A DNA stretch of 64,000 bases from Gaertneriomyces semiglobifer (GCA_025558075.1 JAHLKF010000003.1:1288642-1352641), one strand, 5' to 3'. Shown: positions 1 to 12,147, counted from the stretch's first letter. Translations and numbers: made by a program. Notes: generated from the sequence alone by a model not told the origin.

Positions 1-98
1 AAGTCATCGAGAGTTGTCAACATGTCACGGTTTCTTTCCAAAAAGGTTTTGGCCCAAGCTTGGATTGCTAGCTCCTTCCCTCGGGCACTATTGACATA

Positions 99-1004
99 TC
101 AAGGTTGGCGCTTGCATCCGTAGTTGTAGTTGTGCCCGCAGTAGCATTCATAACCATAATCATAATCATAGTCATTGTCATAGTCAGAGTCGTAATCGTA
201 GTCGCAGTCATAGCCAGAGCTATAGTCATTGTCGAAGTACTCGAACCATCTCAGATCGTCGTAGGCGGTATGGTTAAAAAACCAATTCATTTCCACCATC
301 ACGGTCACCACGTCCTCCAGCTCCCCTTCGTTCCTCGCACCATACGAATTACACAATTTCGAGTCACTGCGCAATATCAAATCGTGCTTTCGAAGGGCTT
401 CTTCTAGACGTGATCTCCTATGAGCCTGTTCTGCAAAGATCTTGATATCAACACCATAGCCAGTGGCAACCCCCTCCTTGACCCCAAAATCTTCTTTGAT
501 AGCCAAGTAGCGAGTATCCACGATTCGTTGTCGTTCTGCAATCGACCGAGTTCGGTAACAGTTGGCACAAGTCGCGATGGCTAGTGCAGGCTCGCCCATG
601 AGAAAAGTCTTTGGTTTTGAACAACGTTTGAAACAGGACTCGCAAAACTTCCCGCGCTTCGTGAGGACCAAAGACAGCCATGTCTTGTATTTACGGGCTT
701 TGGGTTTCGGTCCGCTCAGATTCAACCGGCGCCCAATGAATGCCCAGATTGGATGATGAATTACAAGAGTATGGAAACGTCGATTGAGCACCGATAGTTC
801 CCGTAGCTTCGGCAACGACGTGTGACCAACGTAATTCAACACATGTGTCCAACAATCGTCGTTAAGATCCATAATGTGAGAATCCGTGCTGTCTTCGTCG
901 CCGCTCTCGTCCCTTGGTGCTTGCATCTCGGTAGAGACTTCATCAAAGCGGTCCGGCAGTGCGCTCGGTTCCAGCGTTCGTTTCTTTCGCAGCTTCCCTA
1001 CCAT
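99..1004 (-). CDS. F-box protein with Cys-rich segment and Asp/Tyr-rich tail
   Basis: Single 301-residue reading frame without introns. Residues about 45-95 fit an F-box (start DLNDDCWTHVLNYVG, then hydrophobic and Trp positions including HPIWAFIG), the module that docks substrate adaptors onto Skp1 in SCF ubiquitin ligases. A Cys-rich stretch follows (CESCFKRC, then CANC, residues about 120-150), which looks like a small zinc-binding treble clef. The last 45 residues are an imperfect Asp/Tyr/Gly repeat, a low-complexity acidic tail probably grown by codon slippage. The substrate cannot be told from the sequence. F-box assignment is by pattern; the zinc site is inference. Confidence 0.7.
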   Translation of the reverse strand: MVGKLRKKRTLEPSALPDRFDEVSTEMQAPRDESGDEDSTDSHIMDLNDDCWTHVLNYVGHTSLPKLRELSVLNRRFHTLVIHHPIWAFIGRRLNLSGPKPKARKYKTWLSLVLTKRGKFCESCFKRCSKPKTFLMGEPALAIATCANCYRTRSIAERQRIVDTRYLAIKEDFGVKEGVATGYGVDIKIFAEQAHRRSRLEEALRKHDLILRSDSKLCNSYGARNEGELEDVVTVMVEMNWFFNHTAYDDLRWFEYFDNDYSSGYDCDYDYDSDYDNDYDYDYGYECYCGHNYNYGCKRQP

Positions 1005-1871
1005 GGCGTATGGCTGATCAAGAGATGAGGGCGGTAGCCGCTATATCCGACCGCCTATATACAGGAGAGCGTCTGCAACCATCGATACCGATGTATGTCA
1101 AGAGGCTACTCTTTTTGCCACAGGGCACGGAGGAATTCTAAGCTGGGTATAAGGGTCGTCGGCCCCTGTCATCACCAAAGCCCAAAGCGCCAAAGTCGAA
1201 TAGGCGGTCATCCGTTGAGCGCATTGTAAGAGGCTTGGAGCTGCTGGGTGATCACTGCGGGTAGGAACTCGGCCTGCTCAAGGTCGACGCAGTAAAGCAC
1301 CAGTTAGTGACACTTCGCTTTGAACACCTTTCGAACGGCATCCAGGTATATTTTGACAGCGCTGATTCGGTGATGGAAATGGTCCTTTGGTCTAAACATC
1401 GCATAAGCAATGTCCAGCGGCATGTCCACTTACCCCATCGTTGGCGTCACTGCCGGTGGAAATCATACCAATGCATTCATTGTGCAGGACTTGTAGTATT
1501 GTCTTTACAACCCCCTCGATCAAAGGTCACATAACTCCTCTGATCCAACTGCTAACGGTAACCCTCTATAATGACTCTGACTGTGCAGCCTTTTCAAAAA
1601 GAACAAGGTGGGCTGTAAAGTTGAAGTTTTGCGTTCCTGCAGGTGCTTCATTTCAGCGAATACAACCATTGTCGCATTGTCGAGAATAGACAATTGCTCT
1701 CGCCTGACTCTAGTCTAGCTTGGTCTTAATAGTACTGCTTGACAATGGTTGTATCTGGCAATGGCATAAACGAATGCCACGGAATAGAAAGGCTTGAGAC
1801 CCATGCGCGCGGATGTGCGTCACATCTTTCGACAAACCAAACCCAGCAACGAATAAGAGATATCCTGCGAG
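1005..1871. other. Intergenic, divergent promoters
   Basis: No convincing gene in these 870 bases. Only short, unconserved frames are present. It separates the divergent F-box and Pkr1-like genes and presumably holds both promoters. Confidence 0.5.
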
Positions 1872-2809
1872 ATGGAGTTAGAGACGGCATCACTCGACAG
1901 AGTGGACTCCATGTTCCTCCCGGACGGATCGCTAGAGGGTAAACAGGTCACCATGAGTGAGAACACTACTGAAAGTGCATCGGCGATCGATCAGCAAGTC
2001 CCTTCCATGGACGCAGCGCGAACTGTTCAACGAGAGGAGGAAATGGATGAAGGATCGGTTCCTTCGCCTATTGAGGCGAAGAAACAGGCTGATGAAACAG
2101 TAACATCTCTTGATGACTCGCGAAACGGACCGCCAGAAGTGACAGATGAACTGGAGCCAGTGGGTCAAGTGGTTCCTGTAGAGATTAACACACAAGAGGC
2201 GGACACTACGACGACTGACACGGTATCTTGGCCACACTCTGTCATTGATCAGCCTGCTCCTGACGTGGAACCTAAGGTGGATAACCCGATTTCCAGCTCT
2301 CAGCCAGTGAGCGGACACGCAGCGGAAGAATCACCTAATGACACTGTTGGCGCAGAGGCACCACAAACAGATGCCTCTGTGGATGACATAGAGGTTGAGA
2401 TGGCTCGAGATCTTCGTGAGCTTCCGGACTACATCGTACCTTCTGAGGTAACACAAGGAACCGACCAAAATCCTGAACGGCAACCAAGCATTATAGAGGA
2501 AGTTTGGAATTCTATTTTCACTCCTGGAATTAATTCACGGGTTCAAGGCTTCATGAATTTAGTCTTTGTCGGGCTTTTCCTGTCCCTGAGTATGCTCGCC
2601 TTCGCCACGGGAGGCAATGTACACGTGTTCGCATTACTCGGAATTGCAATATGCTTATTTGCATGCGTGCAGTGGTAAGTCCTTGCTGACGCGACCGTTA
2701 AATGGAATGCAGGTAGTAACCTGCGTCTACATCCAGGTTTATACGAGAGCTGGCAAAGCTACCGCCGGTCCCAGTAGATGGGGAAACATCAACGAAAAAG
2801 GACGACTGA
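1872..2809 (+). CDS. Pkr1-like V-ATPase assembly factor, ER membrane
   Basis: Two exons, 1872-2674 and 2737-2809. The intron (GTAAGT...CAG) restores a Trp codon and continues with FIRELAKLPPVPVDG before a stop. The C-terminal part carries the Pkr1 family pattern: IFTPG, two adjacent hydrophobic segments (about residues 222-265) and a WF-x-R/N-EL end. Pkr1 in yeast is a small ER protein needed for assembly of the V-ATPase Vo sector. This protein is much longer than yeast Pkr1 because of an acidic, Ser/Thr-rich N-terminal extension of about 200 residues, which looks disordered. Two in-frame Met codons (residues 1 and 14) could start it; I took the first. Family call fairly sure, role inferred. 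Confidence 0.7.
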
Positions 2810-2905
2810 AACCCTAATGTAGTATTCAATTCGTCGAGTCACTGCTCCCCGCTTGTGTGCGATCGTCGCTATATGCCAAACCCACCATACAAGTGGACGC
2901 TACTT

Positions 2906-5900
2906 TTATCCTTCGGACCGATGGCGCCGGTCGATGTCCAGCTCGGTAGAGATCCCGTCGCGATCAGCGACGGCGGACCACACCTCCTTACTATAGTTTT
3001 CTTTCACAGTTTGTAGGAATGTTTCGTATGTGTCAAGAATATTGGTCTAAAAGACGGCGTCAGGCTGGAAGTAGCTTGTAGCGATGACACGCTTAAAACG
3101 AACCTTAATGACACGCAAAAGAACACTTTCCGTCTTCTTGTCGCCTAAATAATCTGCGAGTTTCTGAGCCGTTGCTCCAAGATGCTGTTGTATCGCCTTC
3201 AGGAACTGCGCATACGCTTCGTCCACTGCGGCTGTGAATTTCATGGCGATTAACATAATCATAACAAGGAAAATGATAGAAACCGAGACCGTACCAGAAG
3301 ATGGAAGTGGATGGCTAGAAGGTGACACGCGCGAATCCTTAACCTGGACATCATGCTCACGTCAAAGAAGGTTCGGACCAGCCACGCTGAAGCACACTAC
3401 CTCAGCCACAAGCCCGGTTATAGGCTCAACACACAATTTGGCTGCCTGTAAGACATAGTTCTCGCATATATGCTTCAGTTCTTGATCAACTGCCTTTGGA
3501 GCAATGTCAATATACTCTTCGCTGGAAAACCAGAAGAGGTGTCGGTTACCTGTTTGACGTCTCCTCTGGTCTCTATGACCACGGGACCCCCAGCTCGGAT
3601 TAAACTTTTCACAGTCTCCCCTGTGATGTTACGGTTCAAAAGTCCAGCAACAGCTTCGCGTAATGCGGTGAAATCCAAGGCTTCTTCACGTCTCCGTACT
3701 TCCAAGTCCCCAAATCCGGATACTTGCTCGCGCAGCATCAAGAGGTTCTTGATTAGGAAGAGCTGTGCATCAACAGTTGTTTGTTTACTTGATATGATTG
3801 AAGCCGCAGTATGTAGCGAAGAAATACATAAAGATACAGAGTCTTGCGCCAGGTCGGCAAATATTGGAGAAGGAAGGGCGTGGGAAAGCTTGTTCAGGAG
3901 ATATAGTGTACGTGGTACAGTTGGATACCATTCGCCCCCGCCGAAAATAAGCGTGTTGATAGTGATAGCGCTCGGCTCAGATAGTAGTGGGGGCACCTCA
4001 TAACTCTCAGTAGTGGCATCACTGGAAGCTCCCACCGCAGGATCAACGAGATCCGCCGCCTCATCCGCTTCAATGGAGGATCCTCCCAACACCGGGCGCG
4101 CATCCCACTCGCCACGGATAGCGACCGGGCCTGGTAGACCCCTTCCGCGTACGAGTATACTAAGCTCCTCCTCTCGCGGAGTAAACCCTTCAATTTCTTC
4201 TCGTATATAGGACTGTCCCCGGAACACCAGCCGCTGCTGGGCATCCTCAAGGATCTGGTGTACCACTGGTTCGATAGCGCGTAACTTCCCGTCAGTTTCC
4301 ATTGATGTTTCCGCATTCACCGATGGGTCCGACACGTAGATCCGTAATGTCTGGCACAGCTCAGACAGTATGTCTATACGCGATTCCCGTAAGATCAGCG
4401 GCCGCAGGGTATCGTAAAGATGGACGGATAGAGAGTCCAGGTAATCACTATGCATAGCGTTAGTGGCCAAGTCAAGATCAACAAGCGGAGTGTGCAGCTT
4501 CTTGCTCGCGACGGTACTCACAGTAGCTCGTCTTCTCCAAGATGAAAGTACTGATGAAATAGCGCTATTTCATCAGCGCATATCCTCAAGATGTAAGCAC
4601 ATCCGCTACGGGCCTGTGAATTGTGACGGTTGAGCCATGGTGATACCTTATGCAAAACCTTCGAGGCCATACCATGCCGAGCACATCCTGATTTTCCACC
4701 AGCCCTTGTATGTGGGCAAGGATGTACGGATTGAGCAAGGTCTGCCGGGTATTGAAGTACGCAGCTAAACAATCGCCAAAAAGGGCATAGTATTCTGGAT
4801 GGGTTTCGCAACGGGCCTCCAACTGCGCCAATAAGAAGCGTAGGCTCGGTGCAAGCGCGCGAAACTTGACGTAGAACAAAGACATTTGTAGATTGGGTGT
4901 CAAAGCATCCGTTGTTCCTCGATTGGCAATCTTTTCGCGAACATCGTTCAGAGTGGTACGCATGCTGTTCACGAAATGCATTTTGACCAGCGTCAATCCG
5001 CGAGTCATGCAATGTCGAAAACGCATAAGATAGAGTTCAGCGTCGCGATATTGCATATGCGACTGAATAAACGCCAAGCACTCATCCAATCGCATCAACA
5101 TAGGTAGGAATCTATCATCCAGGCAGACTTGATCACCGGGAGAAGAAAACAGCTTGCTGATCGGTTCCAACTCGTTGAAATAACTCAAACGATCTGCCAG
5201 CTGGGTCGCAAGGGTAGCTAGATTGCTTTGATCTTCCATCAGTTTTTCACAAGCAGTTTGAAGCGTCCGCGTCTTGCCCTCTACGGTGTTGTAATGTGCC
5301 TCTAAACCGCTGAGGTTGTCCGTAATCTGGTGCGCCTGCGATAAAATACCGTCACATGCTTCTCGGTAAGCGCATATGGTGCTAAGGTACTCTCTGAGCA
5401 ACAGCAAGCATTAGATTGGCGACGTTGCGGGTGTGCTGGTGAGAGGACTTCACCTATACGCTGCCTCTTGTCCTTGTTCCATCTCTTCCTCGATTGCCTC
5501 AAACCAGTTGAAAAACTGTTGAGTGGTCTCTATTGCTTCAGGGAGTTCTAAGCTAGGGACTAGAACGGATCCCGCAGATGAACGTCTGTGTTTCGAAAGT
5601 TCGGTCTCGTCCTCGTCGTCATCTTCGGGCAGCTAGATGGAACAGTCTTCGGATTCAGTTGGTGAAATAGCAACACAATTCTGATGCATAACAGCACTCC
5701 GCATTACCTCATCCGGCACTAGTTGTTGAGCCGATGCTTCCTGCCATTCGAGGATCACTTCTTTTTGAAAGGCAGACAGTGGAAGGCGCACATCCCAGTC
5801 TTCGACCGCAATACGTCCGTTCGAAGACGTGGCTCCAGTAACACTCATCGTTTCCACTTCCCTCTCTAACTCTAGCGTTCCTTGCGTTGAGTGGCCTGAT

Positions 5901-5929
5901 ACAGCATCGTTAAAAAAACTGGCTTCCAA
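2906..5929 (-). CDS. COG3: COG3, conserved oligomeric Golgi complex subunit 3 (Sec34)
   Basis: Nine exons joined by eye: 5929-5708, 5632-5454, 5393-4685, 4613-4522, 4447-3550, 3493-3401, 3343-3295, 3231-3104 and 3046-2906. All joins use GT-AG and keep the frame. COG3 is in lobe A of the COG tether, which captures intra-Golgi retrograde vesicles. Diagnostic segments are QQFFNWFEAIEEEMEQG near the N-terminus, a coiled coil after it, ARSGCAYILRICADE in the middle, SLYDTLRPL-like and WYPTVPRTLYLLNKL blocks, DAQLFLIKNLLMLREQ, and the C-terminal LADYLGDKKTE. A 26-bp perfect palindrome lies inside exon 4 coding sequence (4551-4576). The protein looks intact; the last exon is the least certain but its residues align with the expected end of the family. 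Confidence 0.93.
4551..4576. repeat. 26-bp perfect palindrome within COG3 exon
   Basis: Both 13-bp halves (CTGATGAAATAGC and its exact complement) abut with no spacer. It lies inside conserved coding sequence (residues ADEIALFHQ), so it is translated and not an intergenic terminator. Confidence 0.9.
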
Positions 5930-6227
5930 CGGCGTGTGGTGTTAAAACCTGGTCAAGTTCCAGGCTTTTAACGTCTTCACGCGTGATACCCACTTGCGAG
6001 CAGCTCTTTACAAAACCTCGAATTCGATATTACATTGAAAGCGAAGATAGAAGGAAAGCAAGCAGGCCACCTGCGTGGAATCCGCAACCAGCTATTATTG
6101 TGAGTTTCCAGTGGAAAGCGACTGTTATCTAACTGCTTGCTTGCTTGCAAATGGCTGACGTGTGAGCGCACAGGGACTTGCCGACAACTGGGACGCAGAA
6201 TCAACGGACCTTACCATTCATATATCC

Positions 6228-7796
6228 ATGTTAGCAGCCACAACAACAGTACTGGTGCTCTCACTGCTGTTTACATCTCCTATATTGCCTGTTGGCGCCA
6301 GGGCGAAGTCGCCAGCGGTAGGCTCCTCCCAATTTCGTCTCAAACATATCTTTGCCCATGGCGTCAACCCTCCGTTGCACGGCGTGGCTGATACGAATCT
6401 GAACGAGCCGACGTCGCTTTTCATGCTTCATCACCCTGTCTCTGATGATTCCGTGACGAACCTCGCGGGGACCTATACGTTGAAGCACACCCGCCAAGAG
6501 CTTGTTGAATGGAGCACCCTGCGTGAGGATAACCAACAAGAGAGAAATGGGGGCCACTTGAAGACGCTAACCAAAAAGTGGACGGAAGTTCCGGATGCAA
6601 CAGACCCGGAGACTGTTTTGCACCTCGCACAGATGACAAGGAATGCCTACTTGGAGCCTGTAAGTCAAAATCGACGTGCTTTCACGCTGTTTCTACCGAG
6701 CAATAATTGATATCTTGCTATGTTTATACAGGATGATAAATCATGGATCACGGTCCCCGGTTGGAACGCAACTGCAGGCTTCGGATGGGCAGGAACGGGC
6801 CTCCGTGGATATGTGTTTTTAAATCCCGAAGACGACATTGCGGTCATGGTTGTGAAGGGGACCACGTTAGCCACGCCGGTCGGTGGAGGGCCTTCCGCGC
6901 CAGCGGACAAATATAATGTGCGTTGTCGCTGATACCTTTGACGCTTGCTTGTACTGCGCTTTTGACCATCGGTTTTTTTTTTCTCTCTACAGGACAACAT
7001 AATGTTCTCGTGCTGTTGCGCCAAGGCCGGCTGGTCGTGGACGCCTGTGTGTCCGTGTGTTGATGCAGCCGGTGATAAACGATGCAATCAGCAATGCTTA
7101 TTGCAGCACTCCTCGTTTGCAAATTCCTACTACAATCTGGCACAAACAATGTATTCAACGCTCGTGGAGTACCTGAAGCCGCATACCACAATATGGCTTG
7201 CTGGTCACTCGCTGGGTGGAGCGCTTGCATCGCTTGTGGCGTTGACTAATGACCTCCCTGCGTTTACCTACCAAGCACCTGGGGATCTGCAGTACGCTTT
7301 TCGCCTAGGTTTATTGCCATCGCTACCACCTCCTCCCGACAGCGACCCCGGCACTAAGCCAAAAGATCCCAATCGACCGGATTATACTGAGTTTTTACGA
7401 ACTCTTCCGATATACCACTTTGGAAACGACGGGGATCCAATATTTTTGGGAGAGTGCGTCGGTCCTGCGAGCAGCTGTTGGTGGTTCGATTACGCGATGG
7501 AGACTGGATGCCATACTGGACATCAATGTGTGTACAACATTTCGTCGGTATCTGGTGGCGGTTTAAACGTTGCAGCCGATCCAGAGTTCCCGCCTGCGCC
7601 AAGTCATGGGCGGCTCACTGATCAGCGCGACAGGGACCAATCGTGGAGCATTGAACCCATGCAACAGAAAAGCGTTCGCTTTCATACTATTGACTGGGTG
7701 CTAACCAACTTACTGAATCCTCTCCCGCCTGTACCTGAGTGCAAGGTCATCGAGGATTGTCTAAAGCGGGAGTGTTCTGCTTGGGATTTTGTCTAA
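6228..7796 (+). CDS. ATG15: Atg15-like vacuolar phospholipase (class 3 lipase)
   Basis: Exons 6228-6659, 6732-6917 and 6993-7796. Atg15 is the fungal lipase that breaks down autophagic bodies and multivesicular-body membranes inside the vacuole. The N-terminus begins with a hydrophobic signal-anchor (MLAATTTVLVLSLLFTSP), as expected for delivery through the secretory pathway. The third exon carries the nucleophile elbow GHSLGGALASL (catalytic Ser), then TYQAPGD, HFGNDGDPIF (family Asp), the Cys-rich SSCWWFDYAMETGCHTG block, and VRFHTIDWVL (catalytic His region), ending PECKVIEDCLKRECSAWDF. All are in family order. Frames upstream of 6228 lack an ATG in phase, so the Met just before the hydrophobic segment is the likely start. 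The gene is divergent from COG3 with about 300 bp between them. Confidence 0.92.
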
Positions 7797-8224
7797 CTTA
7801 CCGATCACATTCTGTTTTGTACTTATTGAAATTAAATCGATTGCGCACTTGAACCAAAACAACAATCCTTTGAAGTGTGGCCTCCATGGGCAAGCGCGCC
7901 CACATAGTACATTGAAAATCCTCACTCCAAAGTCCGAGCAGAGTTCGGCTGACTCTGTTTGCGAAACCTTCCATTGCCACTAAAGCAACGGAGCACATCT
8001 AAAACGTCTTGCATCTATTCTACGTCCGTAGCCGACGGATTGCGGTACTTGTTTGACCTCGCTGTCAGCGTTGACGGCTAAATGCGGTAGTACGGCTCAG
8101 CCTACGCCACCTGTAGCCTCGCCACGGCCAGGAACGACTGAAAAGTGGCATGCGAAACCCTGCCAGATGTTGCATACTTTCTTCTGTAGACACAGTCCAT
8201 GGTGAAATCTCGTCGCTTGCGCTT
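7797..8224. other. Intergenic between convergent ATG15 and NUF2
   Basis: No gene seen. It is the 3' flank of two converging genes. Confidence 0.5.
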
Positions 8225-9977
8225 TTAAACCGGAGGCACCATAGCCATTTCCAAAGCATTTTGAAAAATATTGACTTGGGCATGTAGCTTTGTAATCAAA
8301 TCTTCAATCTCCGCCGCGTCACTGGTTTCCTGCTTTCGAAGCTCATCCGCCTATCACCGTGGTGAGCTTAACGAGTTGGTTGGACATGCAATCCGATACC
8401 TACCTTATGCTCTGTCGCTATTCGGGTTTTCTCGTGATCATCTGCCTTCACCTGCGCTTCCGCTCGCTCAAGCGCCACAATGCGGTATTCTTCTTTTAGC
8501 TGAGCAAGCTTGGAGCTTATTGCCTCATTCTTTACAGACTGGTGTTTTTCGAGTCTAGTCAGTTTCTCCTTAGCACTGAGGAGTTGTCGCCTCAACCGCT
8601 ATAAAGGATGTCAGACAAATCCTGGCGATTGTTGCTCACATGGGCCTACCTCGGCACGTAGTTCTAGCTCTCGGATTTCCGTTTTCTTTTTGTCAACGCT
8701 GTCCCTGTCGTTCGCTACCTTTTGTTTGGCCTGTTCACTCTTGATTTTCTCCTTTTCACATTCATTCATCAACTTCAAACATGCTCCAATTTCCTACCGC
8801 CGATGTGAGCAGGCTGAACATTCCACACAGAAATGAGTCAAAACTTACTTGTTCCACTAGGCCCATCATATTTAGTTTTTCTTGCAGTTCGCGTGCTCGA
8901 CGTTCAGTCTGAGCAGCTACGGATTTCTCAGTTTGAACAGCGTTACTCATGTCCACAATAGCCTGCAAGCACCAACATTAATGATGAATCATTCCACATA
9001 CGGAGTCATATAAGGACTTACTGCTTTCAGCATTTCTGGACTTTGCACGATTCGCGATTTCAACCGCACACAGTCTTGGTTTAGATTCATGATTGCCATT
9101 TGCGTCTTGGACTATCCAATGATCAAAACTTAATGTCCTAAAGCTCCTGAATGTCAACATGAAAGTGGCACCTACAAGTTTATCACTTAGATCTGTCTTC
9201 TCCTTCTTCAATGCTTCAGCTTCTGCGGTTAAAGCGGTCTGATGCTTTTTCAGTTCACGCAAATCGGCTGTCAGCGCGGAATTCGTGTCACGTAGGGCCT
9301 GCGCTTGTGGTTCTTGTGCAGCACGCTCTGCTCTGAAGGACATGGTCATCAGTGCACTCATCTAGAAGACAACAAAAGTCGAAATCGATGGCTACCGTAT
9401 GGCGTTAACTTTCTCCCGCATTTCGGCCAGCTTTTGTTCGACCTTTTCTTTTTTGGCAACCATTTGCTCCTGCAAGCCCAATCGTTAGTAACAGAGCAGC
9501 AGATATATCGTAGAAAGATTTCCTATGACTTACTGTTCGTAGGGTGTGTTCTTCAAACAAGGCAAATCGCTCTTCCCGAAATTTGGCAAAGTTAATAAGG
9601 GCGCTAAGACATCGACGAAACCGCTGCCCGTCAGGACGCAAGATGTCCTTCATGGTGAAATCGTCTACGCCAACATCAGCCATCAGCTTTCGCAATTGCT
9701 TAAAGTAGGATACAAGTCCGATGGCGTCCTGATATATCTGCTCATCGTGTTGACCGTTGAATTGTTGTTGCGCTCGAAAACTTAATTGCGTGAAGGAGTC
9801 TCGGGTGAAGCCCATAAGCAGATCGGTGAAGAAGTCATAGATGAGCAGCACTCTCTGGGTACAAGGTTTATTTATGTCCTCTTCCGTCACATCGACCTTC
9901 AGCTCGTCTGTACATTGGAGCAGTTCCGATCTTGTCAGCACCGGAAATGAAAATCCATTTGCGCCGGCGTAGTCCAT
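8225..9977 (-). CDS. NUF2: Nuf2, kinetochore Ndc80 complex subunit
   Basis: Multi-exon gene. The first exon encodes the Nuf2 calponin-homology-like head: MDYAGANGFSFPVL, VTEEDINKP, FFTDLLMGFTRDSF, VDDFTMKDILRPDGQR and LSALINFAKFREER, in family order. This head binds microtubules together with Ndc80. The later exons (about 9420-8225) encode long heptad-rich, Lys/Glu/Gln-rich segments, the coiled coil that pairs with Ndc80 and reaches Spc24/Spc25, ending at MAMVPPV before a TAA. Exons are separated by at least five short GT-AG introns whose exact joins I did not all verify. The start Met is directly before the FSFP motif that opens the family; an upstream open frame lacks conservation. Confidence 0.9.
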
Positions 9978-10438
9978 CTTGATAAAGTTGGCTGAACTAA
10001 CAGCCTCTGCTACGTTTCTGCTTGGCAGTTCAAGAGAAAATACCACCTCCTGCCAACTTTTTGCGAACGCTCCCGACGCGTTGCTGTTTTGTCCGCGACA
10101 GTCCGAACATTCGGAAAAATACTGAGGGTGCAGGTCAAATCTACTCACATTGATTCTCCTCCATGGCCGGATCTACCACTTTTGGACATTGCAAACTTGA
10201 TCGCTGATGTGGTGCTGGCCAAATGGAGCATTCGCAGCATCACCTACCTGGCCGAACTCCGTTGGTTTATGTCCCAAACGGCGAGACGAGGATCACTGTT
10301 CGTGAAGAAGTGTAGATACGGGTACTTTCTTCGATAATATCAAAAGGTTACAGAAACGAACTAAAGCCTCGAGATGCAAGGACGTGGACGCCTTTAGCAC
10401 TCTGACACACATTTGGAACCATAGCACTCCTTTCCACT
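9978..10438. other. Intergenic
   Basis: No gene recognised. It is the 5' flank of NUF2 and the 3' flank of the cyclophilin gene, both on the minus strand. Confidence 0.45.
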
Positions 10439-11370
10439 CTATATACTTTCCGTTTCGGCCAGCTGCCCGCACATTTTCACCACCACCTCTTCCTTCGGCC
10501 TGCTGCCTTCCGTCTGCACATTCTCCAGCGCCGCCAGTACCTCCCAACCGGCCAAGACGCGTCCAAACACTACGTGTCGACCATTCAACCACTTCGTCTC
10601 TTTGAAGGTCACAAAAAACTGCGATCCATTGGTGTCCTTGCCCGAGTTCGCCATACTCAATGCGCCCCGCCCAGAATGGGGAAAGCGGAAGCCCTCATCA
10701 GCGAAACGACCTGATTGATAAATACTGTGCCCGCCTCTGCCCGTCCCCTCCGTGAAATCGCCGCCTTGTACCTAACGTATACATATTCGGAATGAGTTCA
10801 GTTTCCTCTTTCAAAGCTGTGGCTGAACTGACCATGAACCCCGCAATGATCCGATGGAACGGCGATCCAGTATATCCAAATCCTCGCTCTCCTGTGCACA
10901 ACAACCGGAAATTCTCTACCGTAATCGGTAGCTGCTTTCCATACAAACCGAATACGATTCTCCCCAACTGATGTGGATATCACTTTGAATAAAGCATCCA
11001 ATTCGACCGACCATATGACCTAAGACGCTAGGTGACTTACTTGACGTGACCCGTGAGTAATATCCATCCAAACTCTATGAGTAATTTCTGCGGTTTCGTG
11101 TCCTTCAAGCACCATTTCCTTCTCCTGCACCACTGGTATTACGTTTGAGGGAATAGGGCGCTTTTGTCCTGTCTCTGCCTCATCTGAGACCCTCCCGGCT
11201 GCTATGGCATCGGACTGTGAACCAACATCCTTATGGACCTTTGACGGGGCCGCCGTATTTAGGGAATAACCTTGATTCAATGCCCGTGAAATTGATGGCG
11301 AGAAGTAGTAAACTGTGAAGCACACGATGCAGAAGGCGAGAGCAAGAATTCGGGGTGATTTTCGGCCCAT
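10439..11370 (-). CDS. Secretory-pathway cyclophilin (peptidyl-prolyl isomerase)
   Basis: Exons 11370-11041, 10967-10833 and 10771-10439. Cyclophilins catalyse cis-trans isomerisation of peptidyl-prolyl bonds. The conserved core is complete: [38 protein letters not shown] (active Arg in FHRII), a junction giving [34 protein letters not shown] (Gln-Phe-Phe), [14 protein letters not shown] (Trp position replaced by the short LNGRH form). The N-terminal 110 residues start with a basic cluster and one hydrophobic segment ([14 protein letters not shown]), a signal anchor followed by a low-complexity linker, so this is a membrane-tethered lumenal enzyme, not the cytosolic CypA type. An upstream in-phase start at 11493 exists but lacks conservation and would intrude into the divergent promoter. 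Confidence 0.9.
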
Positions 11371-11511
11371 TGCCGTGGAGAATTCAGCGTAATGGGTATG
11401 TCCTATTGCGCTGCGACGGGTTTTGGGATTGGAACGAAGCGCGAAGCTGTCACTTTCTCGCGTTAAAAGTTCATCACTGAACAAACATTGCATATATATA
11501 ATTGTCCAAAG
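11371..11511. promoter_or_regulatory. Short bidirectional promoter, cyclophilin / MESH1
   Basis: Only 141 bp separate the two start codons of these divergent genes, so both must draw on the same stretch. A TATATATA tract lies about 20 bp before the MESH1 ATG. Confidence 0.5.
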
Positions 11512-12147
11512 ATGCTGCCAATAGACCAGAGTGAGTTGGGGCTGTTTGTCCGAACGCTGCAGTTTGCAACGTTAGCTCATAGCACCCAAAGACGTAAGGA
11601 CCCCTCGTCGACGCCGTACATCAATCATCCCATTGGGGTCGCCCATATTCTGCTATTTGAAGGCGGTGTGAGCGACATTGCTGTGCTTCAAGCGGCGTTG
11701 TTGCATGATACTGTGGAAGACACCGATACGACGTTTGAAGATATCGAGAAAGAGTTCGGGAAGCGCGTGATGGACGTGGTCAAAGAGTGTACGGATGATA
11801 AGAGGTTACCTAAGGATGAAAGGAAGCGCTTACAGGTAGAGTCTGCTGGTGGGAAGTCGAAGGAAGCGAAGCTTGTCAAATTAGCGGACAAGGTGGGTAA
11901 AGAATTGACCGGTCGCATTATTGTCAAAGGGTGCGAGTCTTTTCGCCAAACGGGACTGAACATTGAAGCCTATGCATAGATATACAACCTGCGAGACTTG
12001 CAACGAGTCGCTCCTGTGGGATGGAGCGAGGAGCGAGTGCGAGAATACTTTACATGGGCCAAACGAGTGACCGACAATTGCCGTGGTGTCAACAGAGATC
12101 TGGAAAGCATCCTGGACGATATATATAACCACGTCCCGGCCCTCTAG
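11512..12147 (+). CDS. MESH1/HDDC3-like (p)ppGpp 3'-pyrophosphohydrolase
   Basis: Exons 11512-11892 and 11980-12147; the single intron (GTGGGT...TAG) joins LADK to IYNLRDLQR. The protein is about 182 residues, the usual size of the metazoan and fungal small alarmone hydrolases. HD-domain metal ligands are visible: AHSTQRRKD, YINHPIGVAHIL, LLHDTVEDTDTTFEDIEKEFG (HD plus ED), VKLADK and NLRDL, the classic SpoT-hydrolase set without any synthetase domain. The enzyme removes pyrophosphate from (p)ppGpp; animal MESH1 also acts on NADPH. No (p)ppGpp synthetase is visible in this window. Confidence 0.9.

Noticed and set aside
6151..6227. Upstream ATG for ATG15
   Set aside because: The ATG at 6151 is closed by a stop after three codons and no intron of realistic length connects it.
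10089..10337. Plus-strand frame between NUF2 and cyclophilin
   Set aside because: It has no conserved feature, overlaps untranslated flanks and lacks a promoter signal.
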